Shown here: positions 7,864 through 16,649 of the stretch, one piece after another
Numbering within the stretch: position 1 is the stretch's first letter
Layout: each line of letters opens with the position of its first letter
Assembly: GCA_015223225.1 (NCBI GenBank)
Contig: JADFCQ010000007.1
Span: forward strand, 186,001-250,000
Reading direction: 5' to 3'
From: Acetobacteraceae bacterium H6797
GTDB taxonomy: Bacteria; Pseudomonadota; Alphaproteobacteria; Acetobacterales; Acetobacteraceae
DNA length: 64,000 nt
Program-made: the position numbers and the translations under genes
Notes under the pieces: model-generated
What the model was told of the DNA's origin: nothing
Seen by the model: the letters and a program-made list of their open reading frames with translations, nothing else
Databases searched by the model: none

Positions 7864-7959
7864 AACCGGGGTTTTTTGCCGCAATGCGGCATCATAGCCC
7901 CGCCTCTGCGCCCCGCGAGGTTGCCAAGCCGGCCCGGCAGCCCCACACATCACCCGCAG

Positions 7960-10900
7960 ATGCCCACTCCCGCCTCCCAGATGTTCCCCGCCCGCGTAAA
8001 GGCCGTGCTCGGCCCGACCAATACGGGGAAGACGCACCTCGCCATCACGCGAATGCTCGCTCATTCTTCGGGAGTGATCGGCTTCCCGCTGCGCCTGCTC
8101 GCACGGGAGAATTACGACCGCATGGTCGCCGCCCGGGGGGAGAAGAACGTCGCGCTGATCACGGGCGAGGAGAAGATCATCCCGCCCGGCGCCAAATGGT
8201 TCTCCTGCACCGTCGAGGCCATGCCGCTGGACCGGCGGGTGGAATTCGTCGCCGTCGATGAGATCCAGCTCTGCGCCGACCCCGATCGCGGCCATATCTT
8301 CACCGACCGGCTGCTCCATGCCCGGGGGCTGGTCGAGACCATGTTCCTCGGCGCCGAAACCATCCGGCCGCTGCTTCAGCGTCTGGTGCCCCAGGCCGAG
8401 ATCGAGACGCGGCCGCGCCTCTCCCAGCTCGCCTATGCGGGCCCGGCCAAGCTCACCCGCCTGCCGCCGCGCAGCGCCATCGTCGCCTTCTCGGCGGGTG
8501 AGGTCTATGCCATCGCCGAGGCCATCCGCCGCCGCCGGGGCGGCTGCGCCGTGGTCATGGGCCGGCTCTCGCCCCGCACCCGCAATGCGCAGGTGGCCCT
8601 CTACCAGAACCGCGAGGTGGATTTCCTCGTGGCGACGGATGCCATCGGCATGGGCCTGAACATGGATGTGGACCATGTGGCCTTCGCCTCGCTGATGAAA
8701 TTCGACGGCCACAAGCCCCGGCCGCTGACCGCCCAGGAGGCCGCCCAGATCGCCGGCCGGGCCGGACGCGGCATGCGGGACGGTACTTTCGGCGTCACCG
8801 CCGACTGCCCGCCGCTGGACCCCGAGATCGTCGCGAAAATCGAGAACCACCAGTTCGAGTCCCTCACGACCCTGGCCTGGCGGAACAGCGACCTCGATTT
8901 CACCTCGATCGACGCCCTGCTCGACAGCCTCTCCCAGCCGCCGAACAAGCCCGGGCTGAAGCGCGGCAATGATGCGGATGACCTGAAAACGCTCGATCAT
9001 CTCGCCCGCGAGAAGGAAATCCGGGGCCTCGCGGCCTCCCGCAGCCGGGTCCGGCTGCTGTGGGAAGCCTGCCAGATCCCCGATTTCCGCAAGCTGGCCG
9101 ACGATAGTCACACCCGTTTCTGCGCGCGCATCTTCACGCATCTGGCGAAAGAGGGCAGGCTGCCGCCTGACTGGGTGGGCAGCCAGATCGCGCAATCCGC
9201 CAATACCGAGGGTGACATCGATACCCTCATGGCACGGCTTGCGGGCATTCGTACTTGGACTTATGTGGCCGCCCGCACAGATTGGCTTGCAGATGCGGCC
9301 CGGTTCCAGCAGGAAGCACGGGCCGCCGAGGATGCGGTTTCCGACGTGCTGCACGAGCGACTGACGGCAAGGTTCGTCGATCGCCGGGCAGCGCACCTGA
9401 TCCGCAAGCTCGACGATACCAAAGAGGAGTTACTATCGGCCGTGACGCGCAAAGGCGAAGTGGTGGTTGAAGGACACCCCGTGGGTCAGGTGAAGGGGTT
9501 CGCCTTTGAGCCCGACACCACGGCCAGCACGGACGAGGAGAAGAAGCTGATCCTCCGGGCGGCGCGCCATGCGCTGCGCGAGGAGATGCCGCGCCGCGTC
9601 GCAGCCCTGGAGGCCGCCGAGGACGGCGCCTTCGCGCTGCTGAACACGCATCGCATCACCTGGGATGGCGACGAGGTCGCGCGGCTGAAGGCCGGCGAGA
9701 CCCCGGACAAGCCCGTGGTCGAGGTGCTGCCGAGCGAATTCCTGGAAAGCCAGGAGAAGGAGCGCGTGCGGGTCAAGCTCGCGGCCTGGCTCGAGGAGCA
9801 TATCAAGCGCGAATTCGCGGCGCTGGCGACCGTCGAGGAGAAGGCCGCCGAGGATGCCGAGCTGCGCGGCCCCGCCTTCCGCCTGCGCGAATATCTGGGC
9901 CTGGTCCCTGGCGGCACGGAGCGGGACATCACCCCCGAGCTGCGCCAGAAGCTGAAGGCCATCGGCGTCCGCGCCGGGCGTTTCGCGCTGTATATTCCCG
10001 AGGTGCTGAAGCCGCGCGCGATGCAGCTCCGGGCGCTGTTGTGGTCGATCAAGGCGCAATGCGTGGCGCCGGAACTGCCCGCGAGCGGCCTCGTCTCCAT
10101 GCTGCCGCCGGACAAGTGGCCGCGCGGCTTCGCGCAGCAGATGGGCTGGCTCCAGGCCGGGCCGGTGCTGCTGCGCATCGACGTGGCCGAGCGCATCGCC
10201 GGCGAGCTGGGCCATATGACCCGCCGCGCCCCGGCCATGATGCCGATTGACGTGGCGAGCCGCCTGGGCGTGAAGGGCGAGGTTCTGCCGGCCGTTCTGG
10301 CCGTGCTGGGCTTCCGCATCATCGCCGCCGAGCCGCTGGCCGAGGGGGCTTTCGGCCCGCCGAGCCCGCCGATGATCGCCCATCGCCGCGAGGAGCCGCG
10401 CCATCAGGGCCAGCGCCGCCACGGTCAGGGGCACGGTCAGGGCCAGGGCCGTCCGGATCGCCGGGGCCCGCCGCGCCAGCAGGCCGCCGAAGGTGCCGCC
10501 GCCCCCGCCGAGGGTGCGGAGGCGCCGGCCGAAGGCGCGACGGCCCGCACCGATGGCCGCCCCGAGGGCGAGCGTGGCCCGCGCCGTGAGCGCGGCGGCC
10601 GTGACCGTCCCCGTGGTGATCGTCCGCAGGGCGAGCGCCGCCCGGCCGAAGCGGGTGCCGCGCCGGCCGAGGGCGGCGAGGCTGCTCAGGCCGACCGCAA
10701 CAAGCGCTTCGACCGGTTCCGTGGCCCACGCCCGCAGGGCGACCGTGATTCGCGCCCGCAAGGCGACCGGCCCCAGGGGGATCGTGGCCCCCGCCCGCAA
10801 GGCGACCGTGGTCCGCGCCCGCAGGGTGACCGTGGCCCGCGCCGTGACGACCGGTCGCGTGACCGGGATCGCGGCGAGCGCAGCTACAGCTTCCCCGCCG

Positions 10901-10980
10901 GAAACGAGTCCAAGCCAGGGGCGGCCGATCCCGACTCGCCCTTCGCCGCGCTTGCCCGGCTGAAGCTGGGCAAGAACTGA
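7960..10980 (+). CDS. SUV3-like DExH/superfamily 2 helicase with Arg/Gly-rich tail
   Basis: A ~1006-residue helicase of the alphaproteobacterial group related to mitochondrial SUV3, an RNA helicase working with RNA decay enzymes. Walker A GPTNTGKT is at residues 18-25, DEIQ near 98, and motif VI QIAGRAGRG near 265. The ATG at 7960 or 7981 (MFPARVKAVLGPTN) is preferred over an upstream TTG at 7876 because conservation begins there. From about residue 820 the protein becomes a low-complexity Arg/Gly/Gln/Ala tail with PQGDRGPR repeats, ending in a hydrophobic FAALARLKLGKN. The tail probably contacts RNA or partners. An S4 RNA-binding gene follows after 11 bases, fitting a common RNA role. Confidence 0.9.
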   Translation: MPTPASQMFPARVKAVLGPTNTGKTHLAITRMLAHSSGVIGFPLRLLARENYDRMVAARGEKNVALITGEEKIIPPGAKWFSCTVEAMPLDRRVEFVAVDEIQLCADPDRGHIFTDRLLHARGLVETMFLGAETIRPLLQRLVPQAEIETRPRLSQLAYAGPAKLTRLPPRSAIVAFSAGEVYAIAEAIRRRRGGCAVVMGRLSPRTRNAQVALYQNREVDFLVATDAIGMGLNMDVDHVAFASLMKFDGHKPRPLTAQEAAQIAGRAGRGMRDGTFGVTADCPPLDPEIVAKIENHQFESLTTLAWRNSDLDFTSIDALLDSLSQPPNKPGLKRGNDADDLKTLDHLAREKEIRGLAASRSRVRLLWEACQIPDFRKLADDSHTRFCARIFTHLAKEGRLPPDWVGSQIAQSANTEGDIDTLMARLAGIRTWTYVAARTDWLADAARFQQEARAAEDAVSDVLHERLTARFVDRRAAHLIRKLDDTKEELLSAVTRKGEVVVEGHPVGQVKGFAFEPDTTASTDEEKKLILRAARHALREEMPRRVAALEAAEDGAFALLNTHRITWDGDEVARLKAGETPDKPVVEVLPSEFLESQEKERVRVKLAAWLEEHIKREFAALATVEEKAAEDAELRGPAFRLREYLGLVPGGTERDITPELRQKLKAIGVRAGRFALYIPEVLKPRAMQLRALLWSIKAQCVAPELPASGLVSMLPPDKWPRGFAQQMGWLQAGPVLLRIDVAERIAGELGHMTRRAPAMMPIDVASRLGVKGEVLPAVLAVLGFRIIAAEPLAEGAFGPPSPPMIAHRREEPRHQGQRRHGQGHGQGQGRPDRRGPPRQQAAEGAAAPAEGAEAPAEGATARTDGRPEGERGPRRERGGRDRPRGDRPQGERRPAEAGAAPAEGGEAAQADRNKRFDRFRGPRPQGDRDSRPQGDRPQGDRGPRPQGDRGPRPQGDRGPRRDDRSRDRDRGERSYSFPAGNESKPGAADPDSPFAALARLKLGKN
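10728..10840 (+). repeat. In-frame tandem repeats in the helicase tail
   Basis: Five to six imperfect copies of a unit like CGCCCGCARGGCGACCGTGG encode PQGDRGPR-type repeats. They stay in frame, so the copy number could vary without breaking the gene. Confidence 0.75.
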
Positions 10981-10991
10981 GCGGTCGCGCC

Positions 10992-11327
10992 GTGCCCGCC
11001 GGGTCCCGCGATACCGAGGATCAGGACTGGCAGCGGCTCGACAAATGGCTGTGGTGCGCGCGGGTCGCCAAGACCCGCGCGGACTGCGCCAGGCTGATCG
11101 GCAAGGGTGCCGCGCGCATCAACCGCCAGCCCACCGACAAGCCCCATGCCAAGCTTCGCCCCGGCGATGTGCTGACCCTCGCGCTGGGCAGCCGCGAGCG
11201 GGGGGCCGTGCATGTCTGGAAAGTCGTCTCCCTGGCCGAAAGGCGCGGCCCGGCTCCCGAGGCGCGGGGGCTCTATGAGGTGATTTCGGCGCACGATCCT
11301 GCCCCGCCGGACGAGACGGAAGGCTGA
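10992..11327 (+). CDS. S4-domain RNA-binding protein (Hsp15-like)
   Basis: A 111-residue protein with a single S4 domain: RLDKWLWCARVAKTRADCARL begins at about residue 14 and is followed by INRQ and LRPGDVLTLAL. Hsp15/HslR members bind 50S subunits carrying stalled nascent chains. It begins with GTG, 11 bases after the helicase stop, and probably shares its mRNA. The C-terminus is acidic and disordered (PAPPDETEG). Confidence 0.9.
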   Translation: MPAGSRDTEDQDWQRLDKWLWCARVAKTRADCARLIGKGAARINRQPTDKPHAKLRPGDVLTLALGSRERGAVHVWKVVSLAERRGPAPEARGLYEVISAHDPAPPDETEG

Positions 11328-11441
11328 CCCGCAAAAACTTGGGGCGAAACCGGGGGTGCGGAGAGCGGCTTCGGCTTGCGCCTGCGGCCGCCTCGGTCCA
11401 TTTGTGCCGCAGTGCGCCAGGGCGCCCGAGGAGCATGCCCC

Positions 11442-11774
11442 GTGAGTTACGTCGTTACCGAGAACTGCATCAAGTGCAAGTACATGGACTGCGTGGAAGT
11501 CTGTCCGGTGGACTGCTTCTATGTGGGCGAGAATATGCTCGTCATCCATCCCGACGAATGCATCGACTGCGGCGTCTGCGAGCCGGAATGCCCCGCCGAG
11601 GCCATCTTTCCCGATAGCGACGACCGCGCCACCGCCTGGACGGAGCTGAACCGCACCTATGCGGGCCAGTGGCCGAACATCACCCGCAAGGGCGATGCCC
11701 CCGCCGATGCCGAGGAATGGAACGGCAAGCCGGGCAAGAAGGACCTCTTCAGCGCCGAGCCGGGCCAGCCCTGA
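11442..11774 (+). CDS. fdxA: Seven-iron ferredoxin FdxA
   Basis: A 110-residue ferredoxin beginning with GTG (GAGGAG eight bases upstream) as [17 protein letters not shown]. The first cluster site (C-x2-C-x4-C-x3-CP, residues 9-21) and the second (C-x2-C-x2-C-x3-CP, residues 40-50) give the 3Fe-4S/4Fe-4S pattern of the FdxA family, with the usual long C-terminal extension. It is an electron carrier. In many relatives the next gene is carD; here a GST gene on the other strand takes that place. Confidence 0.95.
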   Translation: MSYVVTENCIKCKYMDCVEVCPVDCFYVGENMLVIHPDECIDCGVCEPECPAEAIFPDSDDRATAWTELNRTYAGQWPNITRKGDAPADAEEWNGKPGKKDLFSAEPGQP

Positions 11775-11787
11775 TTCAAGCCCGGAC

Positions 11788-12372
11788 TCAGGCGGGTAAC
11801 TGGTAGCCCAGGGCCTTTTCCGCCTCGATCGTCGCGATGACGGCGGGGCGGGCCATCATGCGTTCGTAATGGGCGTGCAGGCCCGGGAAGGCGCTTGCTT
11901 CCAGCTCGGCCGAGCCCCGGAAGCGCCAATAGAGCCGGAAGAGGTGGATATCGGCGATGGTCATGCCCTCGCCCACCACCCAGTCCCGCCCGCCGAGCTT
12001 CTGCTCCACCACGGCATAGACCGATTGCGCATGCGCCACGCCCTGGCGCCGCGCGGGATGCACCGTGGAGGCGAGGAAGGACATCCAGGAGATGACCTGC
12101 GCCTCCGCCTCCGGGTCGTTCGCCGGCAGGAGCCCCGCCTCGGGAAAGCGCCGGGCCAGGTAGAAGAGGATCGCGGCCACTTCCGTCAGCGGCCGGCCGT
12201 CGATCAGCAGCGTCGGCACCTTGCCTTCGGGGTTGAGCGCCAGAAAGGCGGGGCTGCGGTTCTCCTTCGCCGCGAAGGAAAGCACCTCCAGCGTGAAGGG
12301 CGCCCCGATTTCCCGCAGCGCGATATGCGGCGCCATCGAGCTTGAGCCCGGGGCGATATAGAGCGTCAGCAT
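11788..12372 (-). CDS. Glutathione S-transferase family protein
   Basis: A 194-residue GST. The N-terminal thioredoxin-like half has LYIAPGSSSMAPHIALREIG, where Ser in SSS is the likely glutathione-activating residue, then GKVPTLLIDG with the cis-proline. The helical C-terminal half contains MTIADIHLF, the GST N-capping box. AAGGAG lies seven bases before the ATG. It is cytoplasmic with unknown substrate. It converges on fdxA. Confidence 0.93.
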   Translation of the reverse strand: MLTLYIAPGSSSMAPHIALREIGAPFTLEVLSFAAKENRSPAFLALNPEGKVPTLLIDGRPLTEVAAILFYLARRFPEAGLLPANDPEAEAQVISWMSFLASTVHPARRQGVAHAQSVYAVVEQKLGGRDWVVGEGMTIADIHLFRLYWRFRGSAELEASAFPGLHAHYERMMARPAVIATIEAEKALGYQLPA

Positions 12373-12468
12373 CCAGCTTCTCCTTGCCCGCCGAATTTCG
12401 CCCGGCGGGGTGTTTCCATCAAGGAAGCGCGTGGCAGACTGCCCCTCGAAAAAAGAGGAGGAAATGCC

Positions 12469-13632
12469 ATGGCGTCATCGGCCATCGCCCTGCCGCGCAT
12501 CCTGCGCATCGGCGGGGGCGCGATCAGCGAGACGGCGGAGGTGCTGGGGCTCTTGGGTCTTGCCCGGCCGCTGATCGTCACCGACCCCATGATGGTGAAA
12601 TTCGGCCTGGCCGAGCGGCTCACCGGCTTGCTGGCCCAGGGCGGCATCAAGGCCGCCGTCTTCGCCGATACGGTGCCCGAGCCCGATAGCGATGCCGTGG
12701 ACCGCGCCCGCGAGGCGGTGCTGGCCGGGGATTACGACTGCCTCATCGGCCTGGGCGGCGGCAGCCCGATCGACACCGCCAAGGCCGTCGCGGTGCTGGC
12801 GAAACAGGGCGGCCGGATGCGCGACTATAAGGCGCCCGCGATGAATGCCGGGCCCGCGCTGCCCGTGATCGGCATTCCGACGACCGCCGGGACCGGCTCG
12901 GAGGCGACGCGCTTCACCGTCGTCACCGATAGCGAAACCCATGAAAAAATGCTCTGCATCGGGCTCTCCTTCCTGCCCGTCGCGGCCATCGTCGATTACG
13001 AGCTGACGCTCAGCAAACCGTCACGGCTGACGGCCGATACCGGCGTCGATGCGCTGACCCATGCCATCGAGGCCTATGTCTCGCGCCGGGCCAATCCCTT
13101 CTCGGACGGCTTCGCGATCAGCGCGATGCGCAATATCGCCGCCCATCTTCGCCGCGCTTATCGCGACCCGCAGGACAGGGCGGCGCGCGAGGCCATGATG
13201 CTGGGCGCGACCCAGGCGGGCATCGCCTTCTCCAACAGTTCCGTCGCGCTGGTGCATGGCATGAGCCGGCCCATCGGGGCGCATTTCCATGTGCCGCATG
13301 GGCTCTCCAACGCTATGCTGCTGCCCGCGGTGACGGCCTGGTCCGCCCCCTCGGCCACGGCCCGCTATGCCGATTGCGCGCGGGCCATGGGGCTTGCGGC
13401 GGGTGGCGACGATGCCGCCGCCGTGGCCGCGCTGATCGCGGAGCTGAAGGCGCTGAATGCCGATCTCGCCGTGCCTTCGCCCAAGGCCTATGGGATCGAC
13501 GAGGCGGCCTGGAACGGCTTGCTCCCGACCATGGCGGCGCAGGCGCTGGCTTCCGGCTCGCCGGGGAACAACCCGCTGGTGCCCGATGCGGAGGCGATCA
13601 TCGGGCTGTATCGCGAAGTCTGGGCGGGGTGA
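12469..13632 (+). CDS. Iron-containing alcohol dehydrogenase
   Basis: A 387-residue group III alcohol dehydrogenase. The nucleotide-binding GGGSPID is at residues 96-102. TTAGTGSEAT and the metal-ligand region GVDALTHAIEAY, VHGMSRPIGAHFHVPHG provide the Asp and His ligands of the family. A very strong ribosome site (GAGGAGG) precedes the ATG. Members reduce or oxidise short alcohols or act as maleylacetate reductases; the substrate here is unclear. The gene stands alone and divergent from the GST. Confidence 0.92.
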   Translation: MASSAIALPRILRIGGGAISETAEVLGLLGLARPLIVTDPMMVKFGLAERLTGLLAQGGIKAAVFADTVPEPDSDAVDRAREAVLAGDYDCLIGLGGGSPIDTAKAVAVLAKQGGRMRDYKAPAMNAGPALPVIGIPTTAGTGSEATRFTVVTDSETHEKMLCIGLSFLPVAAIVDYELTLSKPSRLTADTGVDALTHAIEAYVSRRANPFSDGFAISAMRNIAAHLRRAYRDPQDRAAREAMMLGATQAGIAFSNSSVALVHGMSRPIGAHFHVPHGLSNAMLLPAVTAWSAPSATARYADCARAMGLAAGGDDAAAVAALIAELKALNADLAVPSPKAYGIDEAAWNGLLPTMAAQALASGSPGNNPLVPDAEAIIGLYREVWAG

Positions 13633-13635
13633 GGT

Positions 13636-14214
13636 TCAGGCCCGCCTAACCTCCTGCGGGGCTTGCTCCGGGGCCGCGAGGCGGAGGGCATGGAGGCGGA
13701 GATCGGTGGGCCAGTCCTGGATGCGGGCGGCGAAACCCGCGGCGTCGCCTGCGAAAAGCGCCCGGCTGGCTTCCTCGAAGCCGGGAAGATCCCCCGCCAT
13801 GGCCGAGATGAAGCGATAGGCTGCCTCCTGCGCCTGCCGCGCGGCCGTCCGCCCGCCATCGGCGCGCTGCGCCTCCTCCACCAGCCGCCGCAGCGCCTGC
13901 GATGCGCCGCCGGGCTGGGCCCCCAGCCAGTCCCAATGCCGGGGCAGTAGGGTCACTTCCCGGGCGATGACCCCCAGCTTGGGGCGCCCACGCCCACGCG
14001 CCGGGCCATCCCGCTCGGCCAGCCTTGCGACGATTTCCGCATCGCTGCCGCGCAGGTCAAGATCGACGACCTTGCCCGTCTCATCCTCGAAAACCAGAAC
14101 CGTCTCGTCGGTCCCGGCCGCTTTCACCGCTAGGGCCACTTCAGCGAGCGGGCCGCGCGCGAGGTAGCGTGTGCCGGCGAAGGCCGTGCAGGGTTTGGAC
14201 TGCATATCGCTCAT
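13636..14214 (-). CDS. DUF2239-family protein
   Basis: A 192-residue protein that I assign to DUF2239 from AGTRYLARGPLAEVALAVK near the N-terminus, FEDETGKVVDLDLRG, RGRPKLGVIAREVTLLPRHWDWL, and the Ala/Arg-rich C-terminal helices with LPGFEEASRALFAGD. RGRPKLGV resembles an AT-hook-like basic patch followed by a conserved Trp motif. Function unknown. ATG at 14214 is used; 14205 is an alternative. It diverges from the GIY-YIG gene across a 62-bp spacer packed with palindromes, so both are probably controlled together. Confidence 0.85.
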   Translation of the reverse strand: MSDMQSKPCTAFAGTRYLARGPLAEVALAVKAAGTDETVLVFEDETGKVVDLDLRGSDAEIVARLAERDGPARGRGRPKLGVIAREVTLLPRHWDWLGAQPGGASQALRRLVEEAQRADGGRTAARQAQEAAYRFISAMAGDLPGFEEASRALFAGDAAGFAARIQDWPTDLRLHALRLAAPEQAPQEVRRA

Positions 14215-14276
14215 GCGGGTATTTTTACCCGGGCAATATATTGTGGTCAATATACCCGGGTGATATTCCGGGCCGC
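14215..14276. promoter_or_regulatory. Palindromic operator region between DUF2239 and GIY-YIG genes
   Basis: The short AT-rich spacer holds TACCCGGG twice (14226-14233, 14253-14260; centres 27 bp apart), CGGGT-N6-ACCCG (14216-14231), the perfect palindrome CAATATATTG (14234-14243) and AATAT-N9-ATATT around the second CCCGGG. In a GC-rich genome this AT-rich palindromic design strongly suggests a repressor-bound double operator over divergent promoters. The binding protein is unknown. Confidence 0.6.
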
Positions 14277-14618
14277 ATGACGAAAGACACGCGCAAGGCG
14301 GCCCTCCGCCGCTACAAGGAACGCAAGGCCGCAACCGGCATCTACGCCCTCCGCTGCACCGCCTCCGGCGAATGCTGGGTGGGCCGCGCGCTGGATCTCG
14401 CGGCGATCCGGAACCAGCTCTGGTTCAGCCTGCGCCTCGGCACGAGCCCCTTCGCCTCGCTGCAGGCGGCCTGGAACCGTCATGGGGAGGCGGCCTTCAG
14501 CCTGATCTCCGTCGAGCCGCATGAGGCGGCGGAGGGCGAGACGCCCTATCTTCGCGACAAGGCGCTCAAGGCGCGGCAGGCGCATTGGTGCGCCGCGTTG
14601 AAGGCGTCGCCGATCTAG
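14277..14618 (+). CDS. GIY-YIG nuclease-family protein
   Basis: A 113-residue protein. After a basic start (MTKDTRKAALRRYKERK) comes TGIYALRC at about 21-28, the GIY half of the signature, and ECWVGRALDL, where WVG stands in place of YIG, followed by Arg. The later catalytic Glu may be in HGEAAFSLISVE. Family members are small DNA or RNA nucleases or inactive relatives. It diverges from the DUF2239 gene and its stop overlaps the stop of the next minus-strand gene by three bases. Confidence 0.83.
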   Translation: MTKDTRKAALRRYKERKAATGIYALRCTASGECWVGRALDLAAIRNQLWFSLRLGTSPFASLQAAWNRHGEAAFSLISVEPHEAAEGETPYLRDKALKARQAHWCAALKASPI

Positions 14619-15424
14619 GAGCCGCCCCCATTCGTGCCGGCCACCAGCCCCGCGATCACCGCCCAGAAGAAGCGGTCGCTGATGGCCTCGTAGCGCCTCT
14701 GGTCCTCCTCGCGGGAAGAGCCCCAGTCATTCCAGGAGCCCATGCCGCCGAAGACCCAGCTTTTGGCAGCCGAGGCGAAAACCTGCCGGGCTTCGAGGCT
14801 GAGCAGGCCCTCGGGGAAGAGGTCGGCGTGGAAATAGCCCGCCATCGGGTCGGGCGAGTCGAGCGCCTCCAGCCCCGCCCGGATGCTGCTCTCGAAACCC
14901 ATGCCCTGCGCCTGGGCGAAATCCGCCGCCTCGCGCAGGGCGCTGTCGAGGGCGGAACGGGCCTCGACGAGGGTGGCCGTCACCTCGGGAATGTCAGGCG
15001 GCGCACGCCCGGCATTGCGGTAATTCACCGACCAGATGCGCCTGTCCGCCGCCTCCCGGTCGGTGACTTCCCAGCGACCGATCCAGCCTTCCGGGATGTC
15101 GGCCAGGATCTCCGCCACGGAAACCGGGCCGCCGCCCGCGAAGGCGACGCTCATCCTATCGCCGATATTGGGATCGTTGCGGCGGATCACCCGCAGCCGT
15201 GCCTCGGTCGTGCCGGAGGGCAGGCTGTTGAGCCAGGCATCGGGGTCGGGCAGGGGCGCGTCGCGGCGCCAGGGCTGGGCGCTGGGGCGCGTCCGGCCGG
15301 TGAAGGTCACGCGGTTGCAGAAATTGTAGATGCTGCTGTCGGGCCAATGCGGTGCCGGCAGGCCCCGGAGCTTCGCCCTGGCCGCGAGCACCAGCCCGAT
15401 CGTCTGCGCCATGCCGCCTTGCAT
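14615..15424 (-). CDS. Hypothetical protein
   Basis: A 269-residue protein of no family I recognise. There is no signal peptide or membrane helix. Visible points are NFCNRVTFTGRTRPSAQPW near residue 35, a possible beta-rich middle, and a Trp/Gly-rich C-terminal part (SWVFGGMGSWNDWGSSREED, then RRYEAISDRFFWAVIAGLV). AAGGAGG five bases before the ATG at 15424 supports real translation. The gene is monocistronic and converges on the GIY-YIG gene. Confidence 0.7.
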   Translation of the reverse strand: MQGGMAQTIGLVLAARAKLRGLPAPHWPDSSIYNFCNRVTFTGRTRPSAQPWRRDAPLPDPDAWLNSLPSGTTEARLRVIRRNDPNIGDRMSVAFAGGGPVSVAEILADIPEGWIGRWEVTDREAADRRIWSVNYRNAGRAPPDIPEVTATLVEARSALDSALREAADFAQAQGMGFESSIRAGLEALDSPDPMAGYFHADLFPEGLLSLEARQVFASAAKSWVFGGMGSWNDWGSSREEDQRRYEAISDRFFWAVIAGLVAGTNGGGS

Positions 15425-15591
15425 CCCGGCCTCCTTTCCTCGAACGGAGAGGCTAGCTCAGGCGGTAGCCGGCGCCCACCCGCCCCACGCTGACAGGCGC
15501 GCGAGGGATCAAGGCAAGTGTCGCTGGCGTCTTCTCCTTGGAGGAGCGAACCCCACCCGCCTCGCCATGACGGCGGGAAGGGTTCAGGTGG

Positions 15592-15613
15592 GGCCGGGGC
15601 GGGTGCCCCGGCC
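15592..15613 (-). terminator. GC-rich hairpin after the aapJ-like gene
   Basis: A 9-bp perfect stem (GGCCGGGGC / GCCCCGGCC) with a GGGT loop starts eight bases beyond the stop of the amino-acid-binding protein gene. There is no U tract, so it may act as an mRNA 3' end stabiliser as much as a terminator. Confidence 0.45.
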
Positions 15614-15620
15614 GCCGCCA

Positions 15621-16649
15621 TCAGCGCATCGGCGGCGCGTAGACGATCCCGCCCTTGTCCCACATGCGGTTCAACCCGCGCTCCAGGCCGAGCGGCTCGA
15701 CATTGCGGCTCCACATCTCGCCGTAATTGCCCACGGCGGCGACGATCTTGGCCGCCCAGTCCTTCTCGAGGCCCATCGAGCTGCCGACCGCGCCTTCGAG
15801 GCCCAGGAAGCGGCGCACGTCGGGGGAGGTGGACTTGGCCATCTCGGCGATATTGGCGCGCGTGATGCCCAGTTCCTCGGCCGTGACCGGCGCGAAGAGC
15901 GACCAGCGGACGATATCCATCCACAGCGCGTCACCCTTGCGGATGAAGGCGCCCAGCGGCTCCATGGTGATGATCTCGGGCAGCACCACGAGCTCGGCGG
16001 GGTTCTGCTGGCGGCTGCGGAAGCCCGAGAGGCCCGTCATGTCGCGGGTATAAGCATCGCAGCGCCCGGCCATGAAGGCGGCCTGGATCTGGTTGGGGTC
16101 GTCGATGATCACCGGCTTGAAGGTGGCGCCGATCTTGCGGAAGTAATCCTGCAGGATGACCTCGGTGGTCGAGCCCGGCGGCACGCAGATCGAGGCGCCA
16201 TCGAGTTCCTTCACATGGTTCACGCCCAGCGACTTCTTCACCAGGAAGCCCTGGCCGGAGAAGTAATTGGCGCCGGCGAAGGTCAGGCCGAGCTGCGTCT
16301 CGCGCGTGGTGATCCAGGTGGTGGAGCCGAAGAGCACGTCCACCTCGCCCGACTGGATGGCGGGGAAACGCGTGAGGCCCGTGATGAGGCGGACCTGGAT
16401 CTTGTTCGCATCGCCCAGCACCGCGGCGGCGATGGCGCGGCAGCTGTCGACATCCATGCCGCGCCACTGGCCCTGGCTGTCGGGCAGGGAGAAGGGCGGG
16501 TTGTCGGCCTGCATGCCGCAGATCACCTGGCCGCGCGCCTTGATGGCGGCGACGGTGGCGGAAGGCTCGGCGGCCTGGGCGGTGAACTGGGCGAAGGCGC
16601 CGAGCAGCGCGGCGGAAGCGGCCATGACACGGCCAAGTCGGAAGATCAT
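15621..16649 (-). CDS. Amino-acid ABC transporter substrate-binding protein (AapJ/BztA type), orphan
   Basis: A 342-residue periplasmic protein. The signal peptide is about residues 1-26 (ending TAQAAE). Motifs of the general L-amino-acid receptor group are VICGMQADNPPFSLPDSQG, WRGMDVDSCRAIAAAVLGD and GLTRFPAIQSGEVDVLFGSTTW. The cognate permease and ATPase genes (aapQMP) are not next to it, unlike the usual aapJQMP operon. Its partners must be encoded elsewhere. Confidence 0.93.
   Translation of the reverse strand: MIFRLGRVMAASAALLGAFAQFTAQAAEPSATVAAIKARGQVICGMQADNPPFSLPDSQGQWRGMDVDSCRAIAAAVLGDANKIQVRLITGLTRFPAIQSGEVDVLFGSTTWITTRETQLGLTFAGANYFSGQGFLVKKSLGVNHVKELDGASICVPPGSTTEVILQDYFRKIGATFKPVIIDDPNQIQAAFMAGRCDAYTRDMTGLSGFRSRQQNPAELVVLPEIITMEPLGAFIRKGDALWMDIVRWSLFAPVTAEELGITRANIAEMAKSTSPDVRRFLGLEGAVGSSMGLEKDWAAKIVAAVGNYGEMWSRNVEPLGLERGLNRMWDKGGIVYAPPMR

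Noticed and set aside
7872-7891. Terminator after the LysR gene (T6 and TGCCGC-AAT-GCGGCA)
   Set aside because: The T run precedes the hairpin on the plus strand and becomes an A run after it on the minus strand, so neither direction fits.
7876-7959. N-terminal extension of the helicase from a TTG
   Set aside because: The sequence is Pro/His-rich and unlike the family; a normal ATG lies at 7960.
7195-9396. A 733-codon minus-strand frame opposite the LysR and helicase genes
   Set aside because: Composition is His/Gly/Arg-rich and repetitive as in GC shadows, with no ribosome site or family match.
10728-10840. Possible CRISPR-like direct repeats
   Set aside because: The repeats are adjacent without unique spacers and stay in frame within the helicase gene.
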